A stretch of 64,000 bases of DNA from Strigamia acuminata (lineage: Eukaryota > Arthropoda > Chilopoda > Geophilomorpha > Linotaeniidae), in NCBI GenBank assembly GCA_949358305.1, contig OX442316.1, forward strand, positions 4,402,001 to 4,466,000, read 5' to 3'. The notes under the pieces are model-generated. The model saw only the letters and a program-made list of their open reading frames with translations. It had not been told where the DNA came from and did not search any database. Positions 27,601 to 38,382 of the stretch are shown piece after piece. Every line of letters starts with the position of its first letter. Positions within the stretch are counted from its first letter, which is position 1. The position numbers and the translations under genes were made by a program.

Positions 27601-29803
27601 TAAGTTGTTAGTAAAGGTTTGGAACAACAACCCAGAAATAAACATCAAAGGAATCCAGTTTTATTAAATTTCCATATAATACATTAAAATGGAAATAAAA
27701 AATAAATTGATTTTATATTTGAATGAGAAAATCTTAAAGGCAAAAGTGTGGTCTGTTTCTATGTGGATTGTATATGAAAATATTCTACATAAATGATTCC
27801 ATCTGCTTTGTTTTCAAACTGAACACAAAATATGCATTAATAATTACAAGTTATACGGCTAGAGCAAACATCGGTGAAAAATTCTTAAAAATCAACATTA
27901 TTACAATGAATATTGTTGAGAATGAACAATAACACAGCACACATTGTTAAAAATGAACATAATATCAGCAAACATTGTTGAAAATGAAGATTATTTTAGC
28001 AAACATTGTTGAAAATGAAGATTATCATAGCAAACATTGTTGAAAATGAACAGTACCACAGCAAACATTGCTGTAAATGAAGATTATCTCAGCAAACATT
28101 GTTGAAAATGAAGATTATCATAGCAAACATTGTTGAAAATGAAGATTATCATAGCAAACATTGTTGAAAATGAACAGTACCACAGCAAACATTACTGTAT
28201 ATGAAGATTATCTCAACAAACATTGTTGAAAATGCACATTATCCTAGCAAACATTGTTGAAAATGAACATTATCATAGCAAACATTGTTGAAAATGAATA
28301 TTATCTCAGCAAACATTGTTGAAAATGAACATTATCACAGCAAACATTGTTGAAAATGAACATTATCACAGCAAACATTGTTGAAAATGAACATTATCAC
28401 AGCAAACATTGTTGAAAATGAACATTATCACAGCAAACATTGTTGAAAATGAACATTATCACAGCAAACATTGTTGAAAATGAACATTATCACAGCAAAC
28501 ATTGTTGAAAATGAACATTATCACAGCAAACATTGTTGAAAATGAATATTATCTCAGCAAACATTGTTGTAAATGAACATATCATAGCAAACATTGTTGA
28601 AAATGAACATTATCATAGCAAACATTGCTGTAAATGAAGATTATCTCAACAAACATTGTTGAAAATGCACATTATCGTAGCAAACATTGTTGAAAATGAA
28701 CATTATCATAGCAAACATTGTTGAAAATGCACATTATCGTAGCAAACATTGTTGAAAATGAACATTATCATAGCAAACATTGTTAAAATGAATATTAGGA
28801 CAGCAAACATTGTTGAAAATGAATATTAGGACAGCAAACATTGTTGAAAATGAACATTATCATAGCAAATTGTTGTAAATGAAGATTATCTCAGCAAACA
28901 TTGTTGAAAATGAACATAATCTCAGCAAACATTGTCTAAAAGCCAACAAGACAAAATCTAACGCAATTTCCAACAAACAATAGGAAAATTGATCAATCGG
29001 CGCCGTAAACAAGCCCTCAAATTGGACGCCCACTACACCAAACACCATGATCCCTTGGCCCTTTGCCTTCTCTAAACTTGACCCCAGATGTCCCCACTCA
29101 AAAACCCTCCACTCCATTTCCAATGCCATTCCGCAATGATAAGAACCACATATTCTCCTTGTCTACATCTCTACATACCCTAGTCGCAATCGTCGAGCCC
29201 TCATTCAACTCAGACCATCTCTGAATTCATTTGGGATTTTTGTTTTGTATTCAGCACGAAGACGGAGCGCGTTTGCTTTCGTGTTTCATCAACCATGCGC
29301 ACTTTCCACTCCTCGCATTATCTCCTCGCACCATCAATCTGAAAGAGGGCGAGCGAGAGAGAGAGAGAAGAGAGAAGAGCCCTTCTTTTTGCCTCCCTCT
29401 CCCATATCCCGATGTCCGAAGCCGCCTGCCTGATCCCCGCAGCTTATCACCCGGCCAAATCGGCCAAATCTCCGTCGTAAGAAAAAGGGAAAAATATGAG
29501 TTGGCGCGGCGCGCAAACTCATTGATTTCACTTTTCATTCATCAAGATAAATGAGCGAGTTCACGTGAAATGCGAGTCCACATTCCGACCGTTCGACCGC
29601 GCTCGTAAAAAGCGTTTGGCCACTAATCAACGCGTGGCGGGACGCGGGATTAGGCGTGGATCAAGAAACACGATAAGCGCCAAGACCAACACGCGTAGAC
29701 TGTCGCGCCTTTCTCCCACCCTCCGCATGCATCCTTCTAATTGGCTCGCGCTGTCACTTCAATGATGGTAAATGGCAAGCGAGACAGGCAATCAATATAG
29801 CGT

Positions 29804-29841
<38 letters not shown>

Positions 29842-32800
29842 CCGGTTACTGGTAATACCAGTTTGGATGTGGGATTTTGATTTTCGGGGTGTAACTAGTT
29901 TGCATTTGAAGGGACTTCCGGTGGAGACAAAGCACGAGTTTGTTGTCTGGTGCGGTGCGCGACAAGGGCGCACCTGGCTGGGTTGGGAAAAAAGGACTTC
30001 CGGGCTGTGGGAGAAAAGTGGAATTTTAGTCCGTGCTCGTCAGTTGGGAATGACAAAGAGATGTGTTGTGGGGTTTATGGGCTGGTTGTTGAATGGATTT
30101 TCGGTGCTGACATGAATAGTGTGATTTGTGTGAATGGAAATTGGGTACTCGGATTGCATTTTAATTCGCTGGTGTGAGAGTATTTGGCAAATGCAGTGCG
30201 GATTAAATGTGATGGTGGATTTTGGAGTTTGTATATAGAAGTGATGTTTGATATTAGAATTTTTAATTTTTTTTTTACGTTTGGAATAAATTATTTTTCA
30301 CTTTTTATGTTATTTTTTGTTTTGTTTTAAGGTGAGGACGTTATTTGTGAGCGGATTACCAATGGATGCAAAACCTCGAGAACTTTATTTGCTATTTCGA
30401 GCGTATAAGGTAAGGAGTAAAATGGAGGGGATTTTGGAGGTTTATTTAACGTGAATAAAAATTTTTAACGGGGTACCATGTTTCCTTGCGTGGAATAGGG
30501 ACCCGTGCATTAATGACAGTATTTCGATGGAAATTGGAATGGGAAAAGTGATGGAATGGAGATTTATGAATTTTTTTATTGAAAATTTAGTAGAATTTGA
30601 GTTTTTTAATGGAAAATTTAGTAGAATTTGAGTTTTTTAATTGAAAATTTAGTTAAATTTGAACTTTTCAATGGAAAATTTAGTCAAATTTGAACTTTTC
30701 AATGAAAAATTTAATGAAATTTGAATTTTTTAATGACAAATTCAATAAATTTTGAATTTTTTAATGAAAAATTTAATAAAATTTGAAGTTTTTAATGGAA
30801 AATTTAGTCCACTTTGAATTTTTCATGAAAAATTTGAAGAAAATTCGAATTTACAGCGACATTTTAAGTAAGTTTGCCTATTTTCCTATCAGTTAATGCA
30901 CGGGTCTCCATTAGACCTCATTCCTCCAATAATGCGGGGACTTCATTTTGCCGATAGTGCGCGGGTGCACAATGAGCAGAAATACGGTTTTCATATAGAG
31001 TAAGGTAAACTGAAGGGTTTTGATCGGGATAGGCGTGAAATTGAGTTGCAGCCACAGACGAATGAACTTTGACGTCATTAAAATAATTGTCGTGTGGGTT
31101 CATAAACATGTCGTCGGCGTGTTTGGTGCGGAGAGCGCCGGCGTGTTAACAGACTCGAACCGAGTAAATAACTGAAAATCCTCGCGTGCTCCGAAAAGAT
31201 AAACTTGCGCACCCACAATTCACTCCTTCCCTAGGCGGATTTCTTAACAGATTTTCTAATGTTTGCTTGCAGGGATACGAAAGTTCTTTACTCAAAGTCA
31301 CAAGCAAAAACGGAAAAACGGCGTCGGTAAGTTCAACTTGATTATTTTTTTCTATTTCCTTCGCTGCCCCTTAAAAATTCATGAAAAAACGAATAAAAAT
31401 AAAAAAAAATTAAAAAAATTTGCATGTTTAATTGTTTTATTCATTTACATTGTGCTTTACGACAATTGTAAATTAAATTTATTAAAAAAAAAGAGAGCAA
31501 ATATCACTGAAAGAATAAAAGATCTTGATATAAAAACGCGAAGTTTTCACATAAAAGCCGAAATAAACAAAGACGAGCTGCACTGCACGGCATAATGGCG
31601 CAGCAGTGAAGCCCGACACAGGCGGAGCTTTCGATCGGCGCAACGTGATCGCGCGCTCTCCCGGTCCCGTGTTCAATTAATTCGGGACCGGGACGGGTGT
31701 TTTTAAAAACGGATTACGTTTCTATTTATATCAAGTGCGTCGTACCAATTGAAACTTAATCACCGACTCATTTTAAAACTGCGTTTGGATGTTTGCCATT
31801 CCCCAAATTGATGGCTCAGCGGCGTTCTCATCTTCGCTTTCGAAGAAAACCCATCAAACACTTAATCTTTGATTAATTTATATTATATATATTTTTTTAT
31901 ACTATTTTAGCCAGTTGGTTTTGTGACCTTCAGCACTCGCGCAGGTGCCGAAGCAGCCAAACAGGCCCTGCAGGTGAGTTGTTATTCTTTTCTAAGGGTG
32001 CCATGAATATTGAATTATTCATTACGGTAATTACTTCTTTGATGTGATCAAAATTACTTAAGGAAGAATTTAATTTTTAGCTTCCATTTATTCGGCCCTT
32101 AATTATAATTGACTGCGAAGAGTGCGCATGATAAGGTCGTCGCACATCTTAGAATAATAACACCTTTTATACTTTAACGGTTTGACACGAGGCCAGACGT
32201 GAGACAAGACAGAACAGAAGTTTGCAGCGTCGTCGTCACGTTATAAACAAGCAGAATGCATCTTTTGTCGTTGTTGCGCGCGATTTTCGCGCTGGGAATG
32301 TTGCACTTTGTGCTTTTTAATTTTTTAGTTTGGTTTGTGGTGTTGGATTTGTACTTTGTATATCTGATTACTTATCTGATTCAATTGTGATGGCGGGGCT
32401 CGAGTTTCTATTATTTGCGAGCGAAAAGGCGTTTTGAATCGATATTAGTTAAGGTTGCATGAGTTTACATGAGCAAAATGTATTTTTCGATTATTTTTAG
32501 GAAATAATTGAGAAATTTGTCGGTAAAATATATTTTTAGAAAATAATTGAGAAATTTGTCGGTAAAATATATTTTTAGAAAATAATTGAGAAATTTGTCG
32601 GTAAAATATATTTTTAGAAAATAATTGAGAAATTTGTCGGTAAAATATATTTTTAGAAAATAATTGAGAAATTTGTCGGTAAAATATATTTTTAGAAAAT
32701 AATTGAGAAATTTGTCGGTAAAATATATTTTTAGAAAATAATTGAGAAATTTGTCGGTAAAATATATTTTTAGAAAATAATTGAGAAATTTGTCGGTAAA

Positions 32801-35800
32801 ATATATTTTTAGAAAATAATTGAGAAATTTGTCGGTAAAATATATTTTTAGAAAATAATTGAGAAATTTGTCGGTAAAATATATTTTTAGAAAATAATTG
32901 AGAAATTTGTCGGTAAAATATATTTTTAGAAAATAATTGAGAAATTTGTTGGTAAAATATATTTTTAGAGAATAATTGAGAGAAACGAAGGAATTATTGA
33001 GAAAAACGTTTATTTGTTTTCTCTGTTGGTGATCTGCGCGTGGAATCGTGATGTGTAATTCAAACTGCGCACGCACGAATAATATAACAGGCAACAATGA
33101 GTTATTGCGCGCAAGAAAATGGTGCTATTGGTCGTTAGAATTAATTATTCAACGCACGTAAACAGAGTTGAAATTGTGCCGATTCGGCCGAAATAAAGCG
33201 CAGGAATAATAATAACAAGAGCAACAAAATTTGAAATAAATGTGGCTTGTATACACACAGCGACCGAAAATATGAATGTTTTGGTTAATTAGGAATGCCA
33301 GACAGGGATTTAAATTCGCCGTCAAGATTTCGGACACAGCAAGACTAGTAAAACGCCAGATTAATTAGTGAAGCAGGTAGATTAACTAATAAATTACACT
33401 GCAATTATTATCTTGTAAAACAAACGGATTAACTAGTGAAACACCAATTATTAAATAGAATAATTTACTGAACAATAATTATTTGAATTAACAACAATAC
33501 AATTGACTTCCGCAATTAAATTAGCTTCAAATTTTCCAATACCGCCTCGATTTAAGAAATGAAAATTTAAATCGCGCTTAAAGCAACCTCGCTTTAATAT
33601 ATCGGATTTATTTCGCTTTTGTTATTCGCATCTTTGGAAATCTCCATTGAAATCCTACAGCACTACACAAATGATTATTTTTTTTAAAAAAAAATAAATT
33701 CGAAAAAATGAAAAATTGGTCTTAAAATCAATGTACACTTTCTCCTGTTCATAAAACGGAGCATAAAATTGACGTTTTAATGCCTCATTTTCCACCTTAT
33801 GTAGATATAAAAACATACGCGACGCATTTCGAGTCCCCACTAACCTTTTTAAGGAGCCCAACCTTTATTTATAGTCGGTGCACTCCTCCATCCAATTGAT
33901 TTCGCAGAGAAAAAAGTGTAAAAAGTGGACCGGTTTCAATCCATTTACCTAACACGATGTGAAAATATATTAAGCAATCAGAAAGCATGACAGCAAATCC
34001 CCAGCCAGCATGATGTGAGATTATATTGTCGGTGCTGGACGTTTGTGTTTTCCGCGCCCGGTATTTTCTAATTCCAGTCGTTATTTAGCAGTATTAAGCC
34101 TAATAATAGGCCTAATAATGCTAAAATAAGGTAAATAAACAAAAATATTTTGGTACTACACTGTAAATTACTTTTATTGTTGTTTGTTTATAGTTTGTTT
34201 TGCATTATTAGGCCTAATATTAGGGTTAATAGTGGTGTGCGCAGAATGGGATGCGCAGTAGGGATTTCGCGTCGAGATAGCAGGCGCGAAGCGTAGTGGG
34301 GATTAAATAATCAATAAAAGGTCGGGTTTGATCTCGTTACAAACCGAAATAGGTGAATCGATGAAAATGGCATTCTTGCGGCGCCGAAATTCAATTCATG
34401 GCATTTCTTAGCATACATTACGTGTAATTTTGTTTGGGGGTGGATGTTGTGTTGGTGTTGATCGACCTGGTTTTGCACCTGCAGCAGGGAGTGAAGTTCG
34501 ACCCCGACATGCAGCAGACCATTCGACTGGAGTTTGCCAAAAGCAACACGAAGGTTAGCAAACCGAAACAGCAGTCACCCCCTGTTGCTGCCACCCACCC
34601 CACTCTAGTGCACCCTTTCACGGGACGTAAGTATAGGTCACACCTTTCACTAACTGACACCTGAGACGTCCCCTAATGGACTAAGGGACGTCTCGGAATA
34701 TCAATTTCTCTTTAGATTATTAGATTATTACTCGTATAAGCAACAAAAGCGGCTATTTTGGTGGGGCGGGAGAGAGTTTAAGTCAATTTCAATTAGGGTT
34801 TCGTTCCCGGGAAATTTAAAAAACAATATACTGGTTGAAATTACTGGTCGTCATTGTGGGGTTACGATTAGTAATGTTTGAAAATTGGGTTTTTAAGCTA
34901 AAAACGTCGATTTTGGGTTGAAAATGTCGATTTTTGGTCGAAAATGTCGATTTTTGGACTAAAAATGTCGATTTTTGGACTAAAAACGTCGATTTTTGGA
35001 CTAAAAACGTCGATTTTTAGACTAAAAACGTCGAATTTTTGTTTAAAATGTGGAATTTTTGTCTGAAATATCAATTTTTTGTTTAAAAGACTTCGTTTTT
35101 TTGTGTAGAAAGGTAGATTTTTTTATATAAAAACAATTTTTGATCTAAAAACATCGATTTTTGGTCTAAAAACATCGATTTTTGGTCTAAAAACAACGAT
35201 TTTTGGTCTAAAAACAACGATTTTTGGTCTAAAAACAACGATTTTTGGTCTAAAAACAACGATTTTTGGTCTAAAAACAACGATTTTTGGTCTATAAACA
35301 ACGATTTTTGGTCTAAAAACAACGATTTTTGGTCTAAAAATACGGATTTTTGTCTAAAATGTAGTTTTTTGGTGCAAAATGTTGATTTTTGGTTCAAAAT
35401 GTTGATTTTTGGTTTAAAATGTTTATTTTTTTGGACTAAAATGTTAATTTTTTGGTTCAAAAATGTTAGTTTTTTGGTTCACAAATGTTGATATTTTATT
35501 CAAAACTACTTCTACCTGAGAGTACCGATTTTCCGGGAGTAGTGGACATTTTTGCCCCTAGAACCGGGAAATCTAAAACGCCGGGTAAAAAGAAACCCTA
35601 ATTTTAATAAATCGCCTCTTTTCGTGCCTATTTATTTGCATCTGTTGGAAATTTGGACATTTTTCGAATATTTTTTTTGGCTTAAATTCCCATAGGAATA
35701 ACGTGGGAGAATTTATTTGTGCTGTGCAGGAAAGCTCAAGGGGGCAAATGATGGATAATTAATTGAAGAATTTGATAAAAATGTGTCCAGATTTGCCGCT

Positions 35801-38382
35801 TATGATGTATTAATTTTTCCTCACTGGTCTTTAGCCTCATGCACTTTGCCTTATGGGTAAAAACAGCATCGAGTGATGGAGAGATTTGATTTACTTTGGT
35901 ATTTTTAAAAAAAAAAAAAAAAAAAAATTAAATTTTGTATCACTCGATTGAGGGTTTGCACCTCACGCGCACCTGAGTAGTGTCGTAGGCTGCTAATGGG
36001 AAATTCCAGTGGCCATGATGTGCGACCATGTGTCGATCTTCACTTCCTGCCAACAGCAGTTTTCGTTTTTAAAATAAAAATATTTTTATAAAAAAAAATT
36101 TTAATTTTTATTAATTTTTCTTTTTTTTCGTTTTTCTTTTAGGCTTAAATTTCATATTAAATATTTAGAAGAGTTTTTAAAAAATATTTTTCTCAAATTG
36201 CTTCTTTTTCTTTTTTTTTCTTTTTGTTTGATCGTTTCTATGGCAACCACATTGGCCGATGACGAATTCATGAGACTCAAACTCCCCGATGACATCGGCT
36301 GACCCCTCTCAGGCTGAATATCTCCTGACCAACCTTATCGATCATTCGATTTTATTTTTCTTTTATTTCCTCCGACAAATGACGAGTTCGAAATTTAAAA
36401 ATCAAAATTTCATACTTTCATATCTCGCAAACATCTAAATTTTAAATACGCATCGATTTCCCCTTCCGACTATTAACTAATGATATCATGACATCATCGG
36501 CCGCCATATTTTTTTCCCTCTCTTTTCCTCTCTCTAAAATTTAATTTTTCTATTTAAAAAAAAAAAAAAAAAAAATCTCAAACGTCAATTTTTACAACCC
36601 TGGGAGTGAAAAACTCTTCTTTATCTTGAATTGTAACCGGTTTCAGTGGCGCCACCTAGCGACCCCAAATCCAATCCCAATTAATCGATTTAAACGACAA
36701 ATTACACATCGAATCCAAACATCATTTTCAAATCCAATTAAATCATGCGTTAACACATTTAATAATTACAAACCATCAAAAAAATCCCATTAATCTCACA
36801 TCCCACCCAAAAAAAATCCAACAAAACACCGTTCCATTAAATAAAAACGAGTAAAACGACGCCCTGATTAGACAAAACCCTTACCTGTAACAACAAACGC
36901 ATGACCACCCACCCCACCCCACCCCACCCCACCCCATCCACGATTGATGGGCGCACTCTTCTCATTGCGTAATCGGGCGCGTACGCCACTGCACTGAAAC
37001 ATTCATGGAGTAAGACGAGACGAGAAACCACCTCCCGCACTGCATAATGCAACGTAGGCACAGGTGTGGCCTGTGGCCAGCATGACGCCACCTGGCCTTC
37101 GAGGCACCCGCCCAAAAAAAAAAAAAAAATTCTTCTTCTTTTATTATTTTTTCGCCTACAATAAAAAGTTGTCATTTAATTTTTTAGTTGAACTGCAATT
37201 AATGGTTTTTACTTTACTCTTTGCATTTTAAGTCAATTTTTTTTACCCAGAAGACCTGAGTGCTGCATTTTTTCCTGGTGCCCACGACGGATGGCCCCAT
37301 CATGCGGCCTTAGCGTACGCAGAACTCCCGGCGGCCGCACTCCAGCACCCGGCCCTCGTTCATCCGGCGCTGCACGCTCAAGTTCCGGTGAGAATTACAA
37401 GCCGTGTTCGCTCACTTTTGCGACTTTCCTTTGTTTTCCGCCGATTTATTCGACCTGATCTTCCAAGTTTGGATTTGCTTTTCAGCCGCCATTGACAATC
37501 CCACACCACCCTGCGCATGCGGCATTGGCTTCTGCTGCAATGCACGCCGCCATGCCCCATCCGCACTTGGTACCGAGTCCCGCGCTGGCCAGTCCGGTCG
37601 GATCTACTTCGTCCACGTCGAGCACTCCTCCTTGCTCTACACTTTTCGTGGCTAATTTGGGTCAGTTTGTATCCGAGCATGAGATTAAGGATATCTTCTC
37701 TAGGTGAGGTCACTTTTTCACACCGTTTTCGCAATTATTTCGCGCGATTTCCACCGGAAACTGAATAAAACACGAATTAAAAGTCGTTATATTCCTGCGG
37801 TGTTTAGCAGCGAAGCTCGGGGGTTGCATTCTCCACTTTCTGGCCGCGCGTTTAAATTTAAAATGGCGCCTTATATAAACGCATAAAAAATGGATACTTG
37901 GCCGTTATAATTAATTATTTAAGTGGTAGCAATTTCATAAATTCTCAACTCCCTCGAAAAAGCGTTATTGCTCGCATCATTTATTAATGCGCATAGGAGA
38001 AGATGTATTTCGCTGCGTAAATTTGTAGTCGCATTTATCATTACATTAAATTGAATGAGTTTTTTTTTTTTTTTATAATCTTTTTTTTATGTGTTTTGAG
38101 TAAGATGAATAATATATTTTGCAGTTTCCCTGGTTTCTGTCGGCTGCGCATGCACAATAAGGGCGGTGCCCCGGTTGCGTTCGTGGAATATCAGGTAATG
38201 TGTCGATTATTATCGTTGACAACGTCCATTTGCTGACATTCTCATTATAGGACGTTCGTTTCGCGACGCAGGCCATGACCAACCTGCAGGGTTTCATATT
38301 ACTCTCTTCGGATCGTGGGGGAATTCGGATTGAATACGCGAAGAATAAAATGGGCGAGGTCGGGACATCAACCCCGCCTTGA
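9787..38382 (+). CDS. cpo: Couch potato (RBPMS-family RNA-binding protein), nine coding exons
   Basis: Exons: 9787-9861, 30332-30409, 31273-31326, 31911-31973, 34488-34626, 37251-37387, 37486-37703, 38125-38194 and 38251-38382 (TGA). All have GT-AG introns and the phases close exactly, giving 321 residues. The protein has a short acidic N-terminus, RRM1, a low-complexity Ala/His/Pro linker and a shortened RRM2. The RRM1 and RRM2 blocks are described in their own entries. The family consists of nuclear/cytoplasmic RNA-binding proteins; Drosophila cpo acts in the nervous system and in diapause. The start codon sits in context CACCATGTCG at the end of a GC-rich island, and exon 1 (25 codons, ending TVTEDE) precedes RRM1 much as in vertebrate RBPMS. 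Extra alternative N-terminal exons in the 20.5-kb intron cannot be excluded. Confidence 0.93.
11712..11957 (+). mobile_element. pogo/Tigger-like MITE (copy 2, both ends)
   Basis: Begins CAGTCGAAACTCTTTATAAC and ends CGTTATAAAGAGTTTCGAGTG, so the ends are inverted repeats of about 24 bp (CA(G/C)TCGAAACTCTTTATAAC). Subterminal TTATAACGAAT repeats lie inside. It is followed by TA on the right, while the left flank reads TT, so the duplication is decayed or absent. No open frame resembles a transposase. Confidence 0.7.
12500..12785. repeat. 31-bp minisatellite in cpo intron 1
   Basis: About nine units of 31 bp with core GGTCAATTTAGACATTTATT followed by TTAGTCGTTTT. Alternative GGTCAGTTTAGAC variants are interspersed and one unit is shortened. 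Confidence 0.9.
14600..14925. repeat. Tandem duplication, 175-bp period
   Basis: Two copies of about 150 bp, starting GGCTAC(T/G)CTACACCACG at 14602 and 14777, differ at only a handful of positions. Each holds a CACGTG palindrome and the run TTTCAATTTCAATCTCAATT. The near identity suggests a recent duplication. Confidence 0.88.
16040..16540. repeat. 21-bp minisatellite in cpo intron 1
   Basis: About 24 units in two subfamilies: AAAAATGGATTTTTGGTCGG in the first half and AAAAATGGATTTTTAGTCGC in the second, each 21 bp. The A5 and T5 tracts in each unit are about 9-10 bp apart. Confidence 0.93.
18205..18730. repeat. 21-bp minisatellite embedded in a longer repeat
   Basis: The core TTCGGCATTTTAGCTGCTAA (plus T) is repeated without interruption at about 18359-18486 and more loosely on both sides. 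Outside the core a longer unit alternates it with AATTTTGTGCTTTTTCTTAT, giving a higher-order period of about 63-84 bp. Confidence 0.9.
19880..20465. repeat. Degenerate ~80-bp tandem repeat
   Basis: Six or seven diverged copies of a unit that combines AAAATAAATTGTTTTAATTG, ATTTTAAGTCAAAT, TCGCATTCAAAATGCAT and a CGATTTTTAGCT stretch. Spacing varies around 75-90 bp, so the array looks old. Confidence 0.7.
24600..25575. repeat. 27/30-bp minisatellite in cpo intron 1
   Basis: The left part has 27-bp units (TCAATATTCATTTAAATGGT plus TTTTACA). The rest has 30-bp units (CAACAATATTCATTTAAACA plus GTTTTTACAT), with a few 33-bp versions carrying an extra ATT or TTA. Variants switch between CATTTAAACAG, CATTTGAACAG and CGTTTAAACAG. 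All unit lengths are multiples of three, so a spurious frame of Asn/Tyr/His-rich repeats appears. Confidence 0.93.
26590..27045. repeat. ~165-bp tandem repeat, three copies
   Basis: The block GTTTTGATAATTTTACAATC, then GATTTTCGCTTAAAA and GCAGCCGAGGGAAATTATCG, recurs from about 26617, 26763 and 26927. Copies 2 and 3 are close to identical; the first is shorter and more diverged. Confidence 0.85.
27890..28940. repeat. 31-bp minisatellite in cpo intron 1
   Basis: Roughly 33 head-to-tail units of 31 bp with core AGCAAACATTGTTGAAAATG followed by AACATTATCAC. Unit variants (GAAGATTATCT, GAACAGTACCA, GCACATTATCG) form small higher-order blocks, for example repeated pairs near 28020-28200. There are no unique spacers, so it is not a CRISPR-like array. 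Confidence 0.94.
30332..34626 (+). CDS. cpo: cpo RRM1 exons 2-5
   Basis: Four exons encode the first RNA recognition motif, about residues 26-115 of the protein. RNP2 is TLFVSGLP and RNP1 is PVGFVTFST; the RBPMS-type signature KPRELYLLF and the tail [12 protein letters not shown] are intact. In RBPMS this RRM binds paired CAC motifs and dimerises; that is family knowledge, not visible here. Exon 5 begins at a tandem acceptor GCAGCAG, with AG at 34483-34484 and again at 34486-34487. The downstream choice gives ALQ-GVKF, as in relatives, and the upstream one would add one Gln. Confidence 0.93.
30565..30850. repeat. 31-bp minisatellite in cpo intron 2
   Basis: About nine diverged units of 31 bp with core AAATTTGAACTTTTCAATGG followed by AAAATTTAGTC. 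Substitutions are frequent, so the array looks older than the one in intron 4. Confidence 0.85.
32488..32985. repeat. 39-bp minisatellite, nearly homogeneous, cpo intron 4
   Basis: About 12-13 units of 39 bp with core AAAATAATTGAGAAATTTGT followed by CGGTAAAATATATTTTTAG. Internal units are almost identical; only the edge units differ. As 39 is divisible by three, the minus strand shows an open frame with a 13-residue repeat ([13 protein letters not shown]). It sits inside an intron and I treat the frame as an artefact. Confidence 0.94.
34091..34232. repeat. Short inverted-repeat element, cpo intron 4
   Basis: TATTAAGCCTAATAATAGGC at the left and GCATTATTAGGCCTAATATT at the right form inverted repeats of about 30 bp around an ~80-bp AT-rich interior. 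The layout suits a MITE; no clear target duplication was found. Confidence 0.65.
34885..35490. repeat. 21-bp minisatellite in cpo intron 5
   Basis: About 28 units with core AAAAACAACGATTTTTGGTC (plus T) in the homogeneous centre (35160-35345) and diverged AAAAATGTCGATTTTTGG types at the flanks. The A5 and T5 tracts within a unit are 10 bp apart. Confidence 0.92.
36907..36936 (-). repeat. (GGGGT)n tract, possible G-quadruplex
   Basis: ACCCC is repeated about six times on the plus strand, giving at least five runs of four G on the minus strand in cpo intron 5. This is enough for an intramolecular G-quadruplex on the non-transcript strand. Confidence 0.8.
37251..38382 (+). CDS. cpo: cpo linker and RRM2 exons 6-9
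   Basis: Exons 6 and 7 encode a linker rich in Ala, His and Pro (for example [17 protein letters not shown]). Exons 7-9 then encode the second RRM, with RNP2 TLFVANLG, the helix [12 protein letters not shown]1-like PVAFVEYQ and the terminal strand [12 protein letters not shown]. The aromatic content of RNP1 is reduced compared with RRM1. The reading frame ends GTSTPP-stop 11 residues after the last strand, so the canonical isoform has almost no C-terminal extension. Confidence 0.9.

Larger units (their letters stand above)
9862..30331 (+). promoter_or_regulatory. cpo intron 1 (20.5 kb): E-box islands between minisatellites
   Basis: No coding exon was recognised. GC-richer islands stand out at about 10060-10520, 11040-11560, 13320-13800, 15360-15900, 19000-19420, 21060-21230, 22090-22620 and 29230-29780. 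I count 19 CAGGTG/CACCTG hexamers in the intron, clustered at 11142-11619 (four), 19044-19209 (three), 21112-21184 (three) and 22377-22455 (three). From base composition about four to five would be expected. Such clusters are plausible enhancers for a neural gene, because CAGGTG is a site for Daughterless/proneural dimers and for Snail/ZEB factors. The intervening DNA is mostly tandem repeats and homopolymer runs. Confidence 0.5.

Noticed and set aside
27890-28940. CRISPR-like regular array
   Set aside because: Units are contiguous 31-bp tandem copies without unique spacers, in a eukaryotic intron.
31600-31700. tRNA-like stretch GGTCCCGTGTTCAATTAATT
   Set aside because: The B-box match is poor and no cloverleaf with a plausible anticodon arm can be drawn.
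32465-33097. 210-residue repeat protein on the minus strand
   Set aside because: The frame is produced by a 39-bp tandem repeat inside a cpo intron; no start context or splice support.
35083-35460. 125-residue DQKSLFL repeat protein
   Set aside because: Translation of the 21-bp array in cpo intron 5.
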